A model generated the notes under the pieces. That model saw only the letters and a program-made list of their open reading frames with translations. It searched no databases and had not been told where the DNA came from. A program made the translations under genes and the position numbers. This document shows, one piece after another, positions 57,151 to 64,000 of a DNA stretch of 64,000 nucleotides (its first letter is position 1; each line of letters opens with the position of its first letter). The stretch comes from Vibrio pacinii DSM 19139 (GTDB lineage: Bacteria > Pseudomonadota > Gammaproteobacteria > Enterobacterales > Vibrionaceae): assembly GCF_000711795.1 (NCBI RefSeq), contig NZ_JONH01000001.1:62001-126000 (forward strand), in the 5' to 3' direction.

Positions 57151-57521
57151 TAATTCACCATATTGTTATGCAGCCGAATAAGCATTGCCAACGCTTGCTC
57201 TAGCGATGGATGTGTAACTTCTTCGCCTGCCATCTGTGCACTGAATACCAGAGTATTTTCACCTAGCAAGCTGGCGCGCACTAAAAAGGGCCATCCCTGC
57301 TCATCGTTACAGATCGCCAACGCACGTTTAATCAGCTTGGCCGATTGAGACCTCAACATTTCCCTTGCAAGCATCATGAACAACATACCTTGGTGTTTTT
57401 CTATATGTAACGTTCCACTGCATTGAAACGTCAGTTGCACTCTCCCTGAACAAGAAAAGTCGACACTCTCCACCCCCATTGCTCGACAAAAATCATCGAC
57501 CGAATCATCAATCCAGTTCAT
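57150..57521 (-). CDS. sycN: T3SS gatekeeper chaperone SycN homologue
   Basis: 123 residues from ATG 57521 (MNWIDDSVDDFCRAMGVE), the same length as Yersinia SycN (MSWIEPIISHFCQDLGV). Class I chaperone fold. With a YscB-like partner it binds the YopN/VopN N-terminus. The open frame continues upstream to 57623 inside tyeA, but those residues do not fit the family. Overlaps tyeA by 14 bp. Confidence 0.82.
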   Translation of the reverse strand: MNWIDDSVDDFCRAMGVESVDFSCSGRVQLTFQCSGTLHIEKHQGMLFMMLAREMLRSQSAKLIKRALAICNDEQGWPFLVRASLLGENTLVFSAQMAGEEVTHPSLEQALAMLIRLHNNMVN

Positions 57522-57792
57522 CTTGCCACGCTTGCTCTTCTTCTTGGTCGATAGCGTCATTAAGTGCCGTCTGTACCGCACGTAACAAGTTTTGTCTCTG
57601 CTCTGCATCGTTAAATACATCAACTGGTATCTGCCTAATCAGGTTGTGCAATTGATGAAGAAAGCGGATTCTTAATACGCTGACGGTTAGATCCATCGAG
57701 TCTGCAATTGCGCAAACGGCTTCACTGTCTACCCAGTGCTGTTCAATCAAAGCGATGATGTCAGCCATTAGTTCAACCCCTTGATTGGCCAT
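57508..57792 (-). CDS. tyeA: T3SS gatekeeper partner TyeA homologue
   Basis: 94 residues, as in Yersinia (92). VFNDAEQRQNLLRAVQTALNDAI parallels TyeA [23 protein letters not shown]. It binds the C-terminus of VopN and keeps secretion shut before contact. AAAGG 7 bases before the ATG; start inside the vopN 3' end (20-bp overlap). Confidence 0.86.
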   Translation of the reverse strand: MANQGVELMADIIALIEQHWVDSEAVCAIADSMDLTVSVLRIRFLHQLHNLIRQIPVDVFNDAEQRQNLLRAVQTALNDAIDQEEEQAWQDELD

Positions 57793-58672
57793 AGATAAGC
57801 CTTTGTGATTGCAGCATCAAACACACCTGATTTACCTGATCTTGAAGCGTATTGAGGATTTTTAGTTTGTGCATATCAGACATGAGTAACTGAAGCTTTA
57901 CTGAATCAATCGTGCAACCTTGTACACTTAAATCTGCGCTCATCGCCTGCAACATGAACTCAACCGCAGTAGAGACTTGCTGTGAACCAAATCGTTCGAC
58001 AACATCGTGATAGGCGGCGCTTAATCCTTGATAGCTATGCACGCTATCGCGGTAAAAGCCGCGTAATTGGTGGAGGCTACTGAACGCTTGTTCGCGGCTA
58101 AAATCATCTGCAAATCGAGACACCCGAATCTCAGTATCAATTCTCGACCAATAATCTGTATGCTGCTCCATATGCTGCACGGCGTGATCGATAACCTCTA
58201 ACAACGGCATATTGTTGACACTCGACTCTAGAGACTCCTTAAGTACTTTTAGCGCTAAATATTGATGACTTTTCTCGCTTGAGAAGCCATCAAGATACGT
58301 TTGTAGCTGCTCGATGGTGGCAATATTGCCATCTGATATTTTGCTTGTGAGTTCTTTGAGCGTCTGTTTTTTTTCTAAATCGGGGACTTTTCTTAAGTAT
58401 TCTGAGAGCTGTTGATTCGCTTGTGTCGATCGCGAAAAGCGATCTTTGATTGCTCGTTTTGTTAGATCTTTTTCAGCCTTTTCTGAACCGAGTGACGTCA
58501 ACTCTTCCATCGCATCGAATACTGAATATGCGGCGTTATGAACGGTGACCATTTCGCCCCGATAGCGACCTTTTGCATTCACCATAGTCGAACTACTCTG
58601 TTGTTTATTTGAGTCCATTGAGGGTTCAAACTTTGTATTCAAACTGGTCACATTGTGACTGACTGTACTCAT
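57773..58672 (-). CDS. vopN: T3SS gatekeeper SctW, YopN homologue
   Basis: 299 residues, matching YopN (293). A soluble helical protein with a disordered N-terminal secretion signal (Ser/Asn/Gln rich, about 1-30), a chaperone-binding region, and the SctW core. It plugs export until host contact together with TyeA and SycN. First gene of the leftward unit, divergent from vscN. Confidence 0.86.
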   Translation of the reverse strand: MSTVSHNVTSLNTKFEPSMDSNKQQSSSTMVNAKGRYRGEMVTVHNAAYSVFDAMEELTSLGSEKAEKDLTKRAIKDRFSRSTQANQQLSEYLRKVPDLEKKQTLKELTSKISDGNIATIEQLQTYLDGFSSEKSHQYLALKVLKESLESSVNNMPLLEVIDHAVQHMEQHTDYWSRIDTEIRVSRFADDFSREQAFSSLHQLRGFYRDSVHSYQGLSAAYHDVVERFGSQQVSTAVEFMLQAMSADLSVQGCTIDSVKLQLLMSDMHKLKILNTLQDQVNQVCLMLQSQRLIYGQSRG

Positions 58673-58704
58673 TCATTGACATCCGTCGTATGTAATGTGA
58701 AGCG

Positions 58705-58755
58705 AGTATAGGGTTCAAATTAGGGTCGAACTGTCAAAATAAGGCGCGTTTTTTT
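58705..58755 (-). promoter_or_regulatory. ExsA-type promoter candidate for the vopN unit
   Basis: On the minus strand: A7 (58755-58749), GCC (58745-58743), six bases, TTGACA (58737-58732), 21-bp spacer, TATACT (58710-58705). Spacers of 21-22 bp and A-run/GnC/TGnnA elements are the hallmark of ExsA-dependent promoters in Pseudomonas. The start codon follows 32 bp later. Confidence 0.55.
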
Positions 58756-58774
58756 AGGGCTTTTTAAGCATTCT

Positions 58775-58826
58775 AAAAACTCTCGACTGATATTCGATAT
58801 AAATAGAAAGTCCATCTCTCTATGCT
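58775..58826 (+). promoter_or_regulatory. ExsA-type promoter candidate for the vscN unit
   Basis: A5 (58775-58779), GAC (58785-58787), six bases, TTCGAT (58793-58798; TGnnA is TCGAT here), 22-bp spacer, TATGCT (58821-58826). The spacing is identical to the vcrG candidate; the -35 is weaker. Confidence 0.42.
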
Positions 58827-58859
58827 CACAACCATCAATCATTACTTCTTAAAACTACT

Positions 58860-60182
58860 TTGAACCAGTTTTCTTATATAACCGATTGCCAACACGCGGC
58901 GATTGAGCAATCTCGCCTGATCCAGATTCGTGGCCGTGTAACCCAAGTAACAGGCACTATAGTCAAAGCCGTCGTTCCGGGTGTACGTGTGGGTGAACTT
59001 TGCGAACTGCGTAACCCTGACCAGACATTGTCTCTGCTGGCTGAAGTAGTCGGCTTTCAGCATCCCAATGCCTTACTCACACCATTGGGAAACATGTTAG
59101 GGATTTCATCCAATACTGAAGTTATTGCGCTGGGTAAAATGCATGAGGTCAGTGTTGGTGAACATTTACTCGGAAAAGTACTTGATGGCTTAGGTCGTCC
59201 ACTAGATGGTAGTCAGATGCAAGCCCCCTTTCGTTGGTATCCGGTGTATCGAGATCCCCCCCCTCCGATGCAACGCAAACTGATCGACAAACCTATTTCA
59301 CTGGGTGTCCGTTGCATTGATAGCTTATTAACTTGCGGTGAAGGTCAGCGCATGGGCATTTTTTCTGCCGCAGGCGGTGGAAAAAGCACCCTGCTTGCCC
59401 AATTAATTCGCTCTGCAGACGTGGACGTAACGGTACTTGCTCTGATTGGTGAGCGTGGACGTGAAGTTCGCCAATTCATCGAACATGATCTCGGTGAGGA
59501 AGGTATGGCTCGCTCAGTATTGGTGGTCTCGACCTCTGATCGACCTGCCATGGAACGTGCTAAAGCAGCTTTCGTCGCCACTTCAGTTGCAGAGTATTTT
59601 CGCGATCAAGGTAAACGCGTCTTGCTTTTAATGGACTCAGTGACCCGTTTTGCACGCGCACAACGTGAAATTGGTCTAGCCGCTGGTGAGCCTCCGACCC
59701 GTCGAGGTTATCCACCTTCTGTTTTCGCGGCACTACCAAAACTGATGGAAAGAGCGGGACAGTCTGACCAAGGATCGATTACGGCGCTCTATACCGTTCT
59801 TGTCGAAGGCGATGACATAACAGAACCAATCGCTGATGAAATACGCTCAATTCTAGATGGCCACATTATTCTGTCGAGAGATCTGGCCGCCACCAATCAC
59901 TATCCAGCCATTGATGTTTTACGTTCTACCAGCAGAGTGATGAACCAAATCATTGAGCAGTCACACCAAGATTCGGCGAACCATATACGTGAAATGTTAG
60001 CGAAATACGAACAAGTCGAACTGCTAATAAAGATCGGTGAATACCAAAAAGGCACGGATGTACGGACTGATCTGGCCATTGATCAGCATGAAGATATTCG
60101 GACTTTTTTACGTCAAGAGACTCAAGAAACCAGCAATTTAACTAGCGCAATCAAACAATTGAAAGAACTAACAAAACAATGA
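58860..60182 (+). CDS. vscN: T3SS ATPase SctN
   Basis: 440 residues, closely similar along its whole length to YscN as I recall it. Walker [10 protein letters not shown] with K175, Walker [11 protein letters not shown], and [19 protein letters not shown]. It unfolds and detaches chaperones at the export gate. Start TTG 58860 is the only good in-frame option; no ribosome site is visible. An eight-base C run (59256-59263) encodes PPPP of [10 protein letters not shown]. Its stop overlaps vscO by 4 bases. Confidence 0.95.
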   Translation: MNQFSYITDCQHAAIEQSRLIQIRGRVTQVTGTIVKAVVPGVRVGELCELRNPDQTLSLLAEVVGFQHPNALLTPLGNMLGISSNTEVIALGKMHEVSVGEHLLGKVLDGLGRPLDGSQMQAPFRWYPVYRDPPPPMQRKLIDKPISLGVRCIDSLLTCGEGQRMGIFSAAGGGKSTLLAQLIRSADVDVTVLALIGERGREVRQFIEHDLGEEGMARSVLVVSTSDRPAMERAKAAFVATSVAEYFRDQGKRVLLLMDSVTRFARAQREIGLAAGEPPTRRGYPPSVFAALPKLMERAGQSDQGSITALYTVLVEGDDITEPIADEIRSILDGHIILSRDLAATNHYPAIDVLRSTSRVMNQIIEQSHQDSANHIREMLAKYEQVELLIKIGEYQKGTDVRTDLAIDQHEDIRTFLRQETQETSNLTSAIKQLKELTKQ

Positions 60183-60640
60183 TTAACCAACTCTTGCACA
60201 TTAAAACTGTGCGCGCCGATAAAGCACACAGAGCGGCTCAACAACAGGCGTATCACGTATCGCGAGCTAGCACAGCACTCGACAAATCACAGCAAGCCAT
60301 AAATGACTACAACCAATGGCGTGAACAAGAGGAGCGGCGGCGCTTTGCTAAAGCGCAACAGAGTTCGGTTTTGCTCAAAGAGCTCGACACACTTCGGCAA
60401 GAAATCGCCCTGCTACGCGAACGTGAAGCCGAGCTAAAGCAACAAGCCGCTGAGGCAAAAAAGCACCTAGAGCATGAGCGAATGGTGTTTGCGCAAAAAA
60501 AGAAGCTCGCGGTAGTAGCGTACAAAGCGACAGAAAAATGTGCACGCTTGTATCAACAACAACAGACCGAGAAAGCACGCTCAGAACAATATCAAGAAGA
60601 ATTAGACCAAGAAGAATTCCGTACTATCGCAGTAATGTAG
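60179..60640 (+). CDS. vscO: T3SS central stalk SctO, YscO homologue
   Basis: 153 residues, predicted as one long antiparallel coiled coil rich in Q, K and E, as in YscO/FliJ. It links the ATPase to SctV. Start ATG overlaps the vscN stop (ATGA). Confidence 0.87.
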   Translation: MINQLLHIKTVRADKAHRAAQQQAYHVSRASTALDKSQQAINDYNQWREQEERRRFAKAQQSSVLLKELDTLRQEIALLREREAELKQQAAEAKKHLEHERMVFAQKKKLAVVAYKATEKCARLYQQQQTEKARSEQYQEELDQEEFRTIAVM

Positions 60641-60648
60641 AGGTAATC

Positions 60649-61410
60649 ATGAAGATTAAACACAGCATTGATGGTCATAGCCAGATAAAAACCAAACCAG
60701 TTGATGCCGACCAAAAGGTAGGCAATCAATGTGGTGGATTACAATCGCGTTTTGAGAACGCGATGAAAGGCAAGAAAGTAACAAGCAAAAACAGACCCAC
60801 TAAAAATGATGTCGAGGGGCAAACCAAGCCACCTTGTCACTTAAAAGACATGTTCAAACAAGACTCCTCACATTCAGCAACCCAACGGTATGGCTGTGCA
60901 CTATCGCTCAAGACCAAAGATGTAGAAGTAATGTTGGAAGCATTCAATGACAGCGCTCACATCCAAGAGGACGTTGGTTATCCGAGTTCTCATCTGGCAA
61001 CACAAGGTGAGTCAATAATACCAAGCATGACCAAGAAAGCATCTCTGCCGGCATCAAAAGCGCAGTCTAAATTTATCAACCAACTGGTTGAACACATTAA
61101 AATATCGATTCCCCATTCAAGTCCTGGCAAAGAAGTTCGTTTGTTGCTCAATGACGGTCAGCTCCAAGGGGGGGAGATCCAAATAAAGCGAGATAACCAA
61201 GGGTATCAGGTCATCATTCGTCAAGAGCATGCGCATTCGGTGATCAATCAACAAGCACGCCAAGATCTTACCGAGCGTTTAAGCCGTGTGGCATTGGATC
61301 ACCCGATTCGACTCTTAATCACCGAACAGAGCGAGCATCAGCATGATCAGCAACACTCTCGACAACAACGAACGATTTATGATGAGTGGCGTCATGAGGA
61401 CAATCTATGA
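60649..61410 (+). CDS. vscP: T3SS needle-length ruler SctP, YscP homologue
   Basis: 253 residues from ATG 60649 (GAGG 5 bases upstream). The C-terminal T3S4 switch domain (about 160-245; SPGKEVRLLLNDGQLQGG) is present. The ruler part (about 1-150) is short; Yersinia YscP has about 515 residues. A seven-base G run (61168-61174) sits in the switch domain. The stop overlaps vscQ by 4 bases. Confidence 0.85.
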   Translation: MKIKHSIDGHSQIKTKPVDADQKVGNQCGGLQSRFENAMKGKKVTSKNRPTKNDVEGQTKPPCHLKDMFKQDSSHSATQRYGCALSLKTKDVEVMLEAFNDSAHIQEDVGYPSSHLATQGESIIPSMTKKASLPASKAQSKFINQLVEHIKISIPHSSPGKEVRLLLNDGQLQGGEIQIKRDNQGYQVIIRQEHAHSVINQQARQDLTERLSRVALDHPIRLLITEQSEHQHDQQHSRQQRTIYDEWRHEDNL

Positions 61411-62369
61411 ACTTACCTCTTCCTAGATTGGCGGCAAATAGCATAGCGCTGATCAATCGCCTCTGCGCCAGACAATCTTATTTTCAAGACGAAAACGGCG
61501 GTAGTTTATCTATCACGATGGCCTCAAACCCTGAACTAAAAGGCTATCGACTCTCTGCGCTGATAGGCAGTCAGACCGTGATGATTGATTTCGCCTCTGC
61601 ACAATTGCAACAGTGGCTAAGTCACATTCTCAATGAGGCCTGCTTTGATTCAATACCTGACTCTTTGCAACTTGAGTTACTCGGATCTCAGCTAGAGCCT
61701 TATGAACACCAGCTCAAAAAACAATTTGGTCTAATGCCAGTATTAATCAAACTTGAGCCACTGTTAACGCCAGCTTGCCAACAAAAAACACGCTTAATGC
61801 TCACCATCAAAAGTCGTGAACGTACCTTTTGTTTATGGGTAAACCAAGGTAACGAACCGCTGCTTGGTGCTCTGCCGCAACGCTCAAATAAAGCGAATCA
61901 ACACATCACCTTACCGATTTGGCTTTGTCTAGGCTCGACCCAAGTTTCTAGCGGCGATTTTTCAGCACTCAGCCAGGGAGATGTGATCTTTTTTGACCAC
62001 TGTTACGTTGCGGATCAACACGTTATTTTCCAACTATCGGGCTCGGCCCTGTGGCGATGTCAATGGCAAGACCACACCATCACCATCTTAGAAAAAGAGA
62101 ACACTATGAACAAATTGCACAACCAAGAATCTATTTCTGATCCTCAGAAGTTACCGATTGAATTAACCTTTGATGTAGGACACCAAACGGTAACGCTCGA
62201 ACAACTTGGCCAACTCCAGCCTGGCTATGTTTTCGAGCTCGACCAAACCACGACTAACCCCGTGTCGATCAGAGCATATGGTAAGGTAATTGGTGAGTGT
62301 GAGCTGGTCAACGTCAACGGCAAACTAGGTATTCGCCTACTGACAATTTTCACTGGCGAGCAAGCCTAA
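61407..62369 (+). CDS. vscQ: T3SS C-ring protein SctQ, YscQ homologue
   Basis: 320 residues. The C-terminal SpoA domain (about 245-320; LPIELTFDVGHQTVTLEQLGQL) is clear; an upstream SpoA1-like region precedes it. It forms the cytosolic sorting platform with SctL and SctK. An internal ATG with ribosome site at 62106 may yield a short product. Confidence 0.88.
   Translation: MNLPLPRLAANSIALINRLCARQSYFQDENGGSLSITMASNPELKGYRLSALIGSQTVMIDFASAQLQQWLSHILNEACFDSIPDSLQLELLGSQLEPYEHQLKKQFGLMPVLIKLEPLLTPACQQKTRLMLTIKSRERTFCLWVNQGNEPLLGALPQRSNKANQHITLPIWLCLGSTQVSSGDFSALSQGDVIFFDHCYVADQHVIFQLSGSALWRCQWQDHTITILEKENTMNKLHNQESISDPQKLPIELTFDVGHQTVTLEQLGQLQPGYVFELDQTTTNPVSIRAYGKVIGECELVNVNGKLGIRLLTIFTGEQA
62106..62369 (+). 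CDS. Probable internal-start product SctQ-C
   Basis: ATG 62106 (residue 234 of VscQ, MNKLHNQES) lies 5-6 bases after AAAGAGA. The 87-residue product would contain just the C-terminal SpoA domain. YscQ and homologues produce such a fragment, which binds full-length SctQ. Here it is inferred from sequence position. Confidence 0.55.
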   Translation: MNKLHNQESISDPQKLPIELTFDVGHQTVTLEQLGQLQPGYVFELDQTTTNPVSIRAYGKVIGECELVNVNGKLGIRLLTIFTGEQA

Positions 62370-62370
62370 T

Positions 62371-63021
62371 ATGATCGAATTAGCAGATGAATTCAATCTC
62401 ATCATCAGCCTTGCCTTACTGGCGTTGATCCCATTTATTGCGATGATGGCGACCTCATTCGTCAAGCTTGCGGTGGTTTTTTCATTGTTACGTAACGCGT
62501 TAGGGGTTCAACAAATTCCGCCAAATATGGCGCTGTATGGCTTAGCCATCATTTTGTCGATTTTTATTATGGCGCCCATCGGTTTTGAAACTTACGACTA
62601 CGTCGCCTCACACAATATTTCGATAGAAGACTCTGCAAGTGTTGAAGGATTATTCGAAAGCGGCATGCAGCCTTATCGTAACTTTTTGAAAAAACATATT
62701 CGCGCCACCGAAGCGTTATTTTTTACTGATGCGGCTCGGAGTTTATGGCCCAAAAAATACGTTGAACGTTTAGAGTCAGATAGCTTGCTGCTGCTGTTGC
62801 CGGCCTTTACCGTTAGTGAGCTGACGCGTGCATTTGAAATTGGATTTTTGTTGTATCTGCCGTTTATCACCATCGATTTAATTGTGTCCAACATCTTATT
62901 AGCGATGGGGATGATGATGGTGTCCCCGATGACCATTTCTCTCCCTTTTAAGCTCCTGCTCTTCGTTATGCTAGATGGCTGGACCAAACTCACCCACGGC
63001 TTAGTGCTGAGTTACCGCTGA
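62371..63021 (+). CDS. vscR: T3SS export apparatus SctR, YscR homologue
   Basis: 216 residues with four TM segments and the FliP/SctR pattern (FVKLAVVFSLLRNALGVQQIPPN and SELTRAFEIGFLLYLPFITIDLIVSNILLAMGMMMVSP are at about 27-50 and 146-185). Pentamer in the export gate core. One base after the vscQ stop. Confidence 0.95.
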   Translation: MIELADEFNLIISLALLALIPFIAMMATSFVKLAVVFSLLRNALGVQQIPPNMALYGLAIILSIFIMAPIGFETYDYVASHNISIEDSASVEGLFESGMQPYRNFLKKHIRATEALFFTDAARSLWPKKYVERLESDSLLLLLPAFTVSELTRAFEIGFLLYLPFITIDLIVSNILLAMGMMMVSPMTISLPFKLLLFVMLDGWTKLTHGLVLSYR

Positions 63022-63036
63022 GAAGGCATCATTGTA

Positions 63037-63303
63037 ATGAATCCAACCGACATTATTCATAGTGCAACTCAAGCCTTAACTTTGGTTCTGTTTCTTTCTC
63101 TTCCGCCGATCTTGGCGTCAGCCTTAATAGGCACACTGGTGTCTTTAATTCAGGCGCTAACCCAAGTTCAAGAGCAAACACTCGGCTTCGTGTTTAAGTT
63201 AATCGCCGTGATCATTACCTTGTTGATCACCGCTCAATGGATGGGTACCGAGTTACATTCCTTCGCCGCGCTAATGATGAACACGGTCTCGTTGATACGA
63301 TGA
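63037..63303 (+). CDS. vscS: T3SS export apparatus SctS, YscS homologue
   Basis: 88 residues with two TM helices and a basic/Gln loop (SLIQALTQVQEQTLGFVFK at about 45-65), as in FliQ/SctS. The stop overlaps vscT (ATGA). Confidence 0.94.
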   Translation: MNPTDIIHSATQALTLVLFLSLPPILASALIGTLVSLIQALTQVQEQTLGFVFKLIAVIITLLITAQWMGTELHSFAALMMNTVSLIR

Positions 63304-64000
63304 ACGACAACAACCTCAACCAAGCGCTGTTCATTTACAGCTTAACCTTACCTCGAATGATGGCATGTTTTATCTTTTTACCGATTCTAAGTAAGCAGGT
63401 GTTAGGTGGCGCAATGATACGCAATGGTGTTTTATGTTCGTTAGCCTTGTTTGTCTTCCCCGTGGTTGACCAGCACACGCTATCGACCAAAACTGACCCA
63501 CTTTGGGTTATCACTATCCTTGGCAAAGAAGTGCTGTTAGGGCTATTAATCGGTTTTATCGCGGCGGTACCATTTTGGGCAGTGGCAGCCAGTGGTTTTC
63601 TAATTGATAACCAACGCGGCGCAGCAATGGCGAGTATGTTTAACCCAATATTGGGCTCGCAATCGACGCCAACTGCTGTGCTGTTGACTCAGACAGTAAT
63701 TACATTATTTTTTTCCGGCGGTGGCTTTATCGCCTTTATGTCGGCCCTTTTCAAAAGCTATCACTCTTGGCCTCTCATCGACTTTTTCCCAACCTTTACT
63801 GAAGCTTGGGTTGGTTTTTTTTATCAGCAATTCCAACAGATGTTATGGTTTGGAGTGCTGATGGCAGCGCCACTGGTTCTAGCGATGTTTCTGGCTGAAT
63901 TTGGCTTGGCGCTAATCAGTCGCTTTGCTCCACAGCTCAACGTATTTATTTTGGCGATGCCCGTTAAAAGTGCTGTCGCCAGTGTGTTATTGATCTTTTA
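63300..64000 (+). CDS. vscT: T3SS export apparatus SctT, truncated at window end
   Basis: 233 codons and 2 bases are visible from ATG 63300 (MNDNNLNQALFIYSLTLPRM). GKEVLLGLLIGFIAAVPFWAV and FLIDNQRGAAMASMFNPILGSQ match SctT/FliR. The family is about 260 residues, so most of the gene is here. vscU should follow outside the window. Confidence 0.94.
   Translation, partial: MNDNNLNQALFIYSLTLPRMMACFIFLPILSKQVLGGAMIRNGVLCSLALFVFPVVDQHTLSTKTDPLWVITILGKEVLLGLLIGFIAAVPFWAVAASGFLIDNQRGAAMASMFNPILGSQSTPTAVLLTQTVITLFFSGGGFIAFMSALFKSYHSWPLIDFFPTFTEAWVGFFYQQFQQMLWFGVLMAAPLVLAMFLAEFGLALISRFAPQLNVFILAMPVKSAVASVLLIF

Noticed and set aside
57521..57623. 34-codon N-terminal extension of sycN
   Set aside because: Lies inside tyeA in another frame and has no counterpart in SycN proteins.
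50472..64000. Flagellar export locus instead of T3SS
   Set aside because: Translocators, tip protein, gatekeeper, SycN, VscX and VscY are injectisome-specific, and the gene order is that of Ysc systems.

Overview
The window reads as a gammaproteobacterial chromosome segment, almost certainly a Vibrio. Supporting this are an E. coli-like trxB-cydD-cydC block, a complete single-operon trp cluster (trpL-E-G-D-CF-B-A) with an E. coli-like trp promoter/operator and attenuator, a maeA-DUF3392-sanA neighbourhood, several c-di-GMP proteins, and a Ysc-family type III secretion locus in the order known from Vibrio T3SS1. No rRNA, tRNA, CRISPR array or insertion sequence was recognised. The species cannot be fixed from the sequence alone.

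Layout. 1-6.8 kb: 3' part of NAD-malic enzyme, a DUF3392 membrane protein, SanA, a membrane diguanylate cyclase, a DUF2797 protein, and a two-gene unit of a 2-oxoglutarate/Fe(II) dioxygenase and a class V PLP enzyme. 7-11.7 kb: thioredoxin reductase and the CydDC exporter. 11.7-16.9 kb: a CACHE-like GGDEF-EAL protein, then rluB, yciO and rnm (yciV/trpH) pointing away from trp. 16.9-23.9 kb: trp operon with leader peptide and attenuator. 24-38.9 kb: an SDF-family symporter, an ABC exporter, KatG, a small outer-membrane barrel, HrpA, a larger outer-membrane protein, a PhoD-like phosphatase with a small upstream partner, and a TerB-like protein. 39.2-44.6 kb: a TRAP transporter operon (dctPQM), an Eri1-like exonuclease and a CHASE-GGDEF cyclase. 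44.9-50.4 kb: a DUF2760 membrane protein followed by two large atypical Hsp70 proteins.

50.4 kb to the end: the type III secretion locus. One leftward unit runs vopN-tyeA-sycN-vscX-vscY-vcrD-vcrG-vcrV-vcrH-vopB-vopD (gatekeeper, chaperones, export gate, tip and translocon). A divergent rightward unit runs vscN-O-P-Q-R-S-T (ATPase, stalk, ruler, C-ring, export gate) and leaves the window inside vscT. Unusual points are a tip protein lacking the N-terminal globular domain of LcrV, no lcrR/pcrR homologue between vcrD and vcrG, a short ruler protein, long C/G homopolymers in vopD, vscN and vscP, and three matched promoter-like arrays (A-run, GnC, -35, 21-22 bp spacer, -10) that resemble ExsA-dependent promoters.

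The strongest leads for a less described system are the DUF2760-Hsp70-Hsp70 cassette, the dioxygenase/PLP-enzyme pair, and the reduced tip protein with its promoter set.
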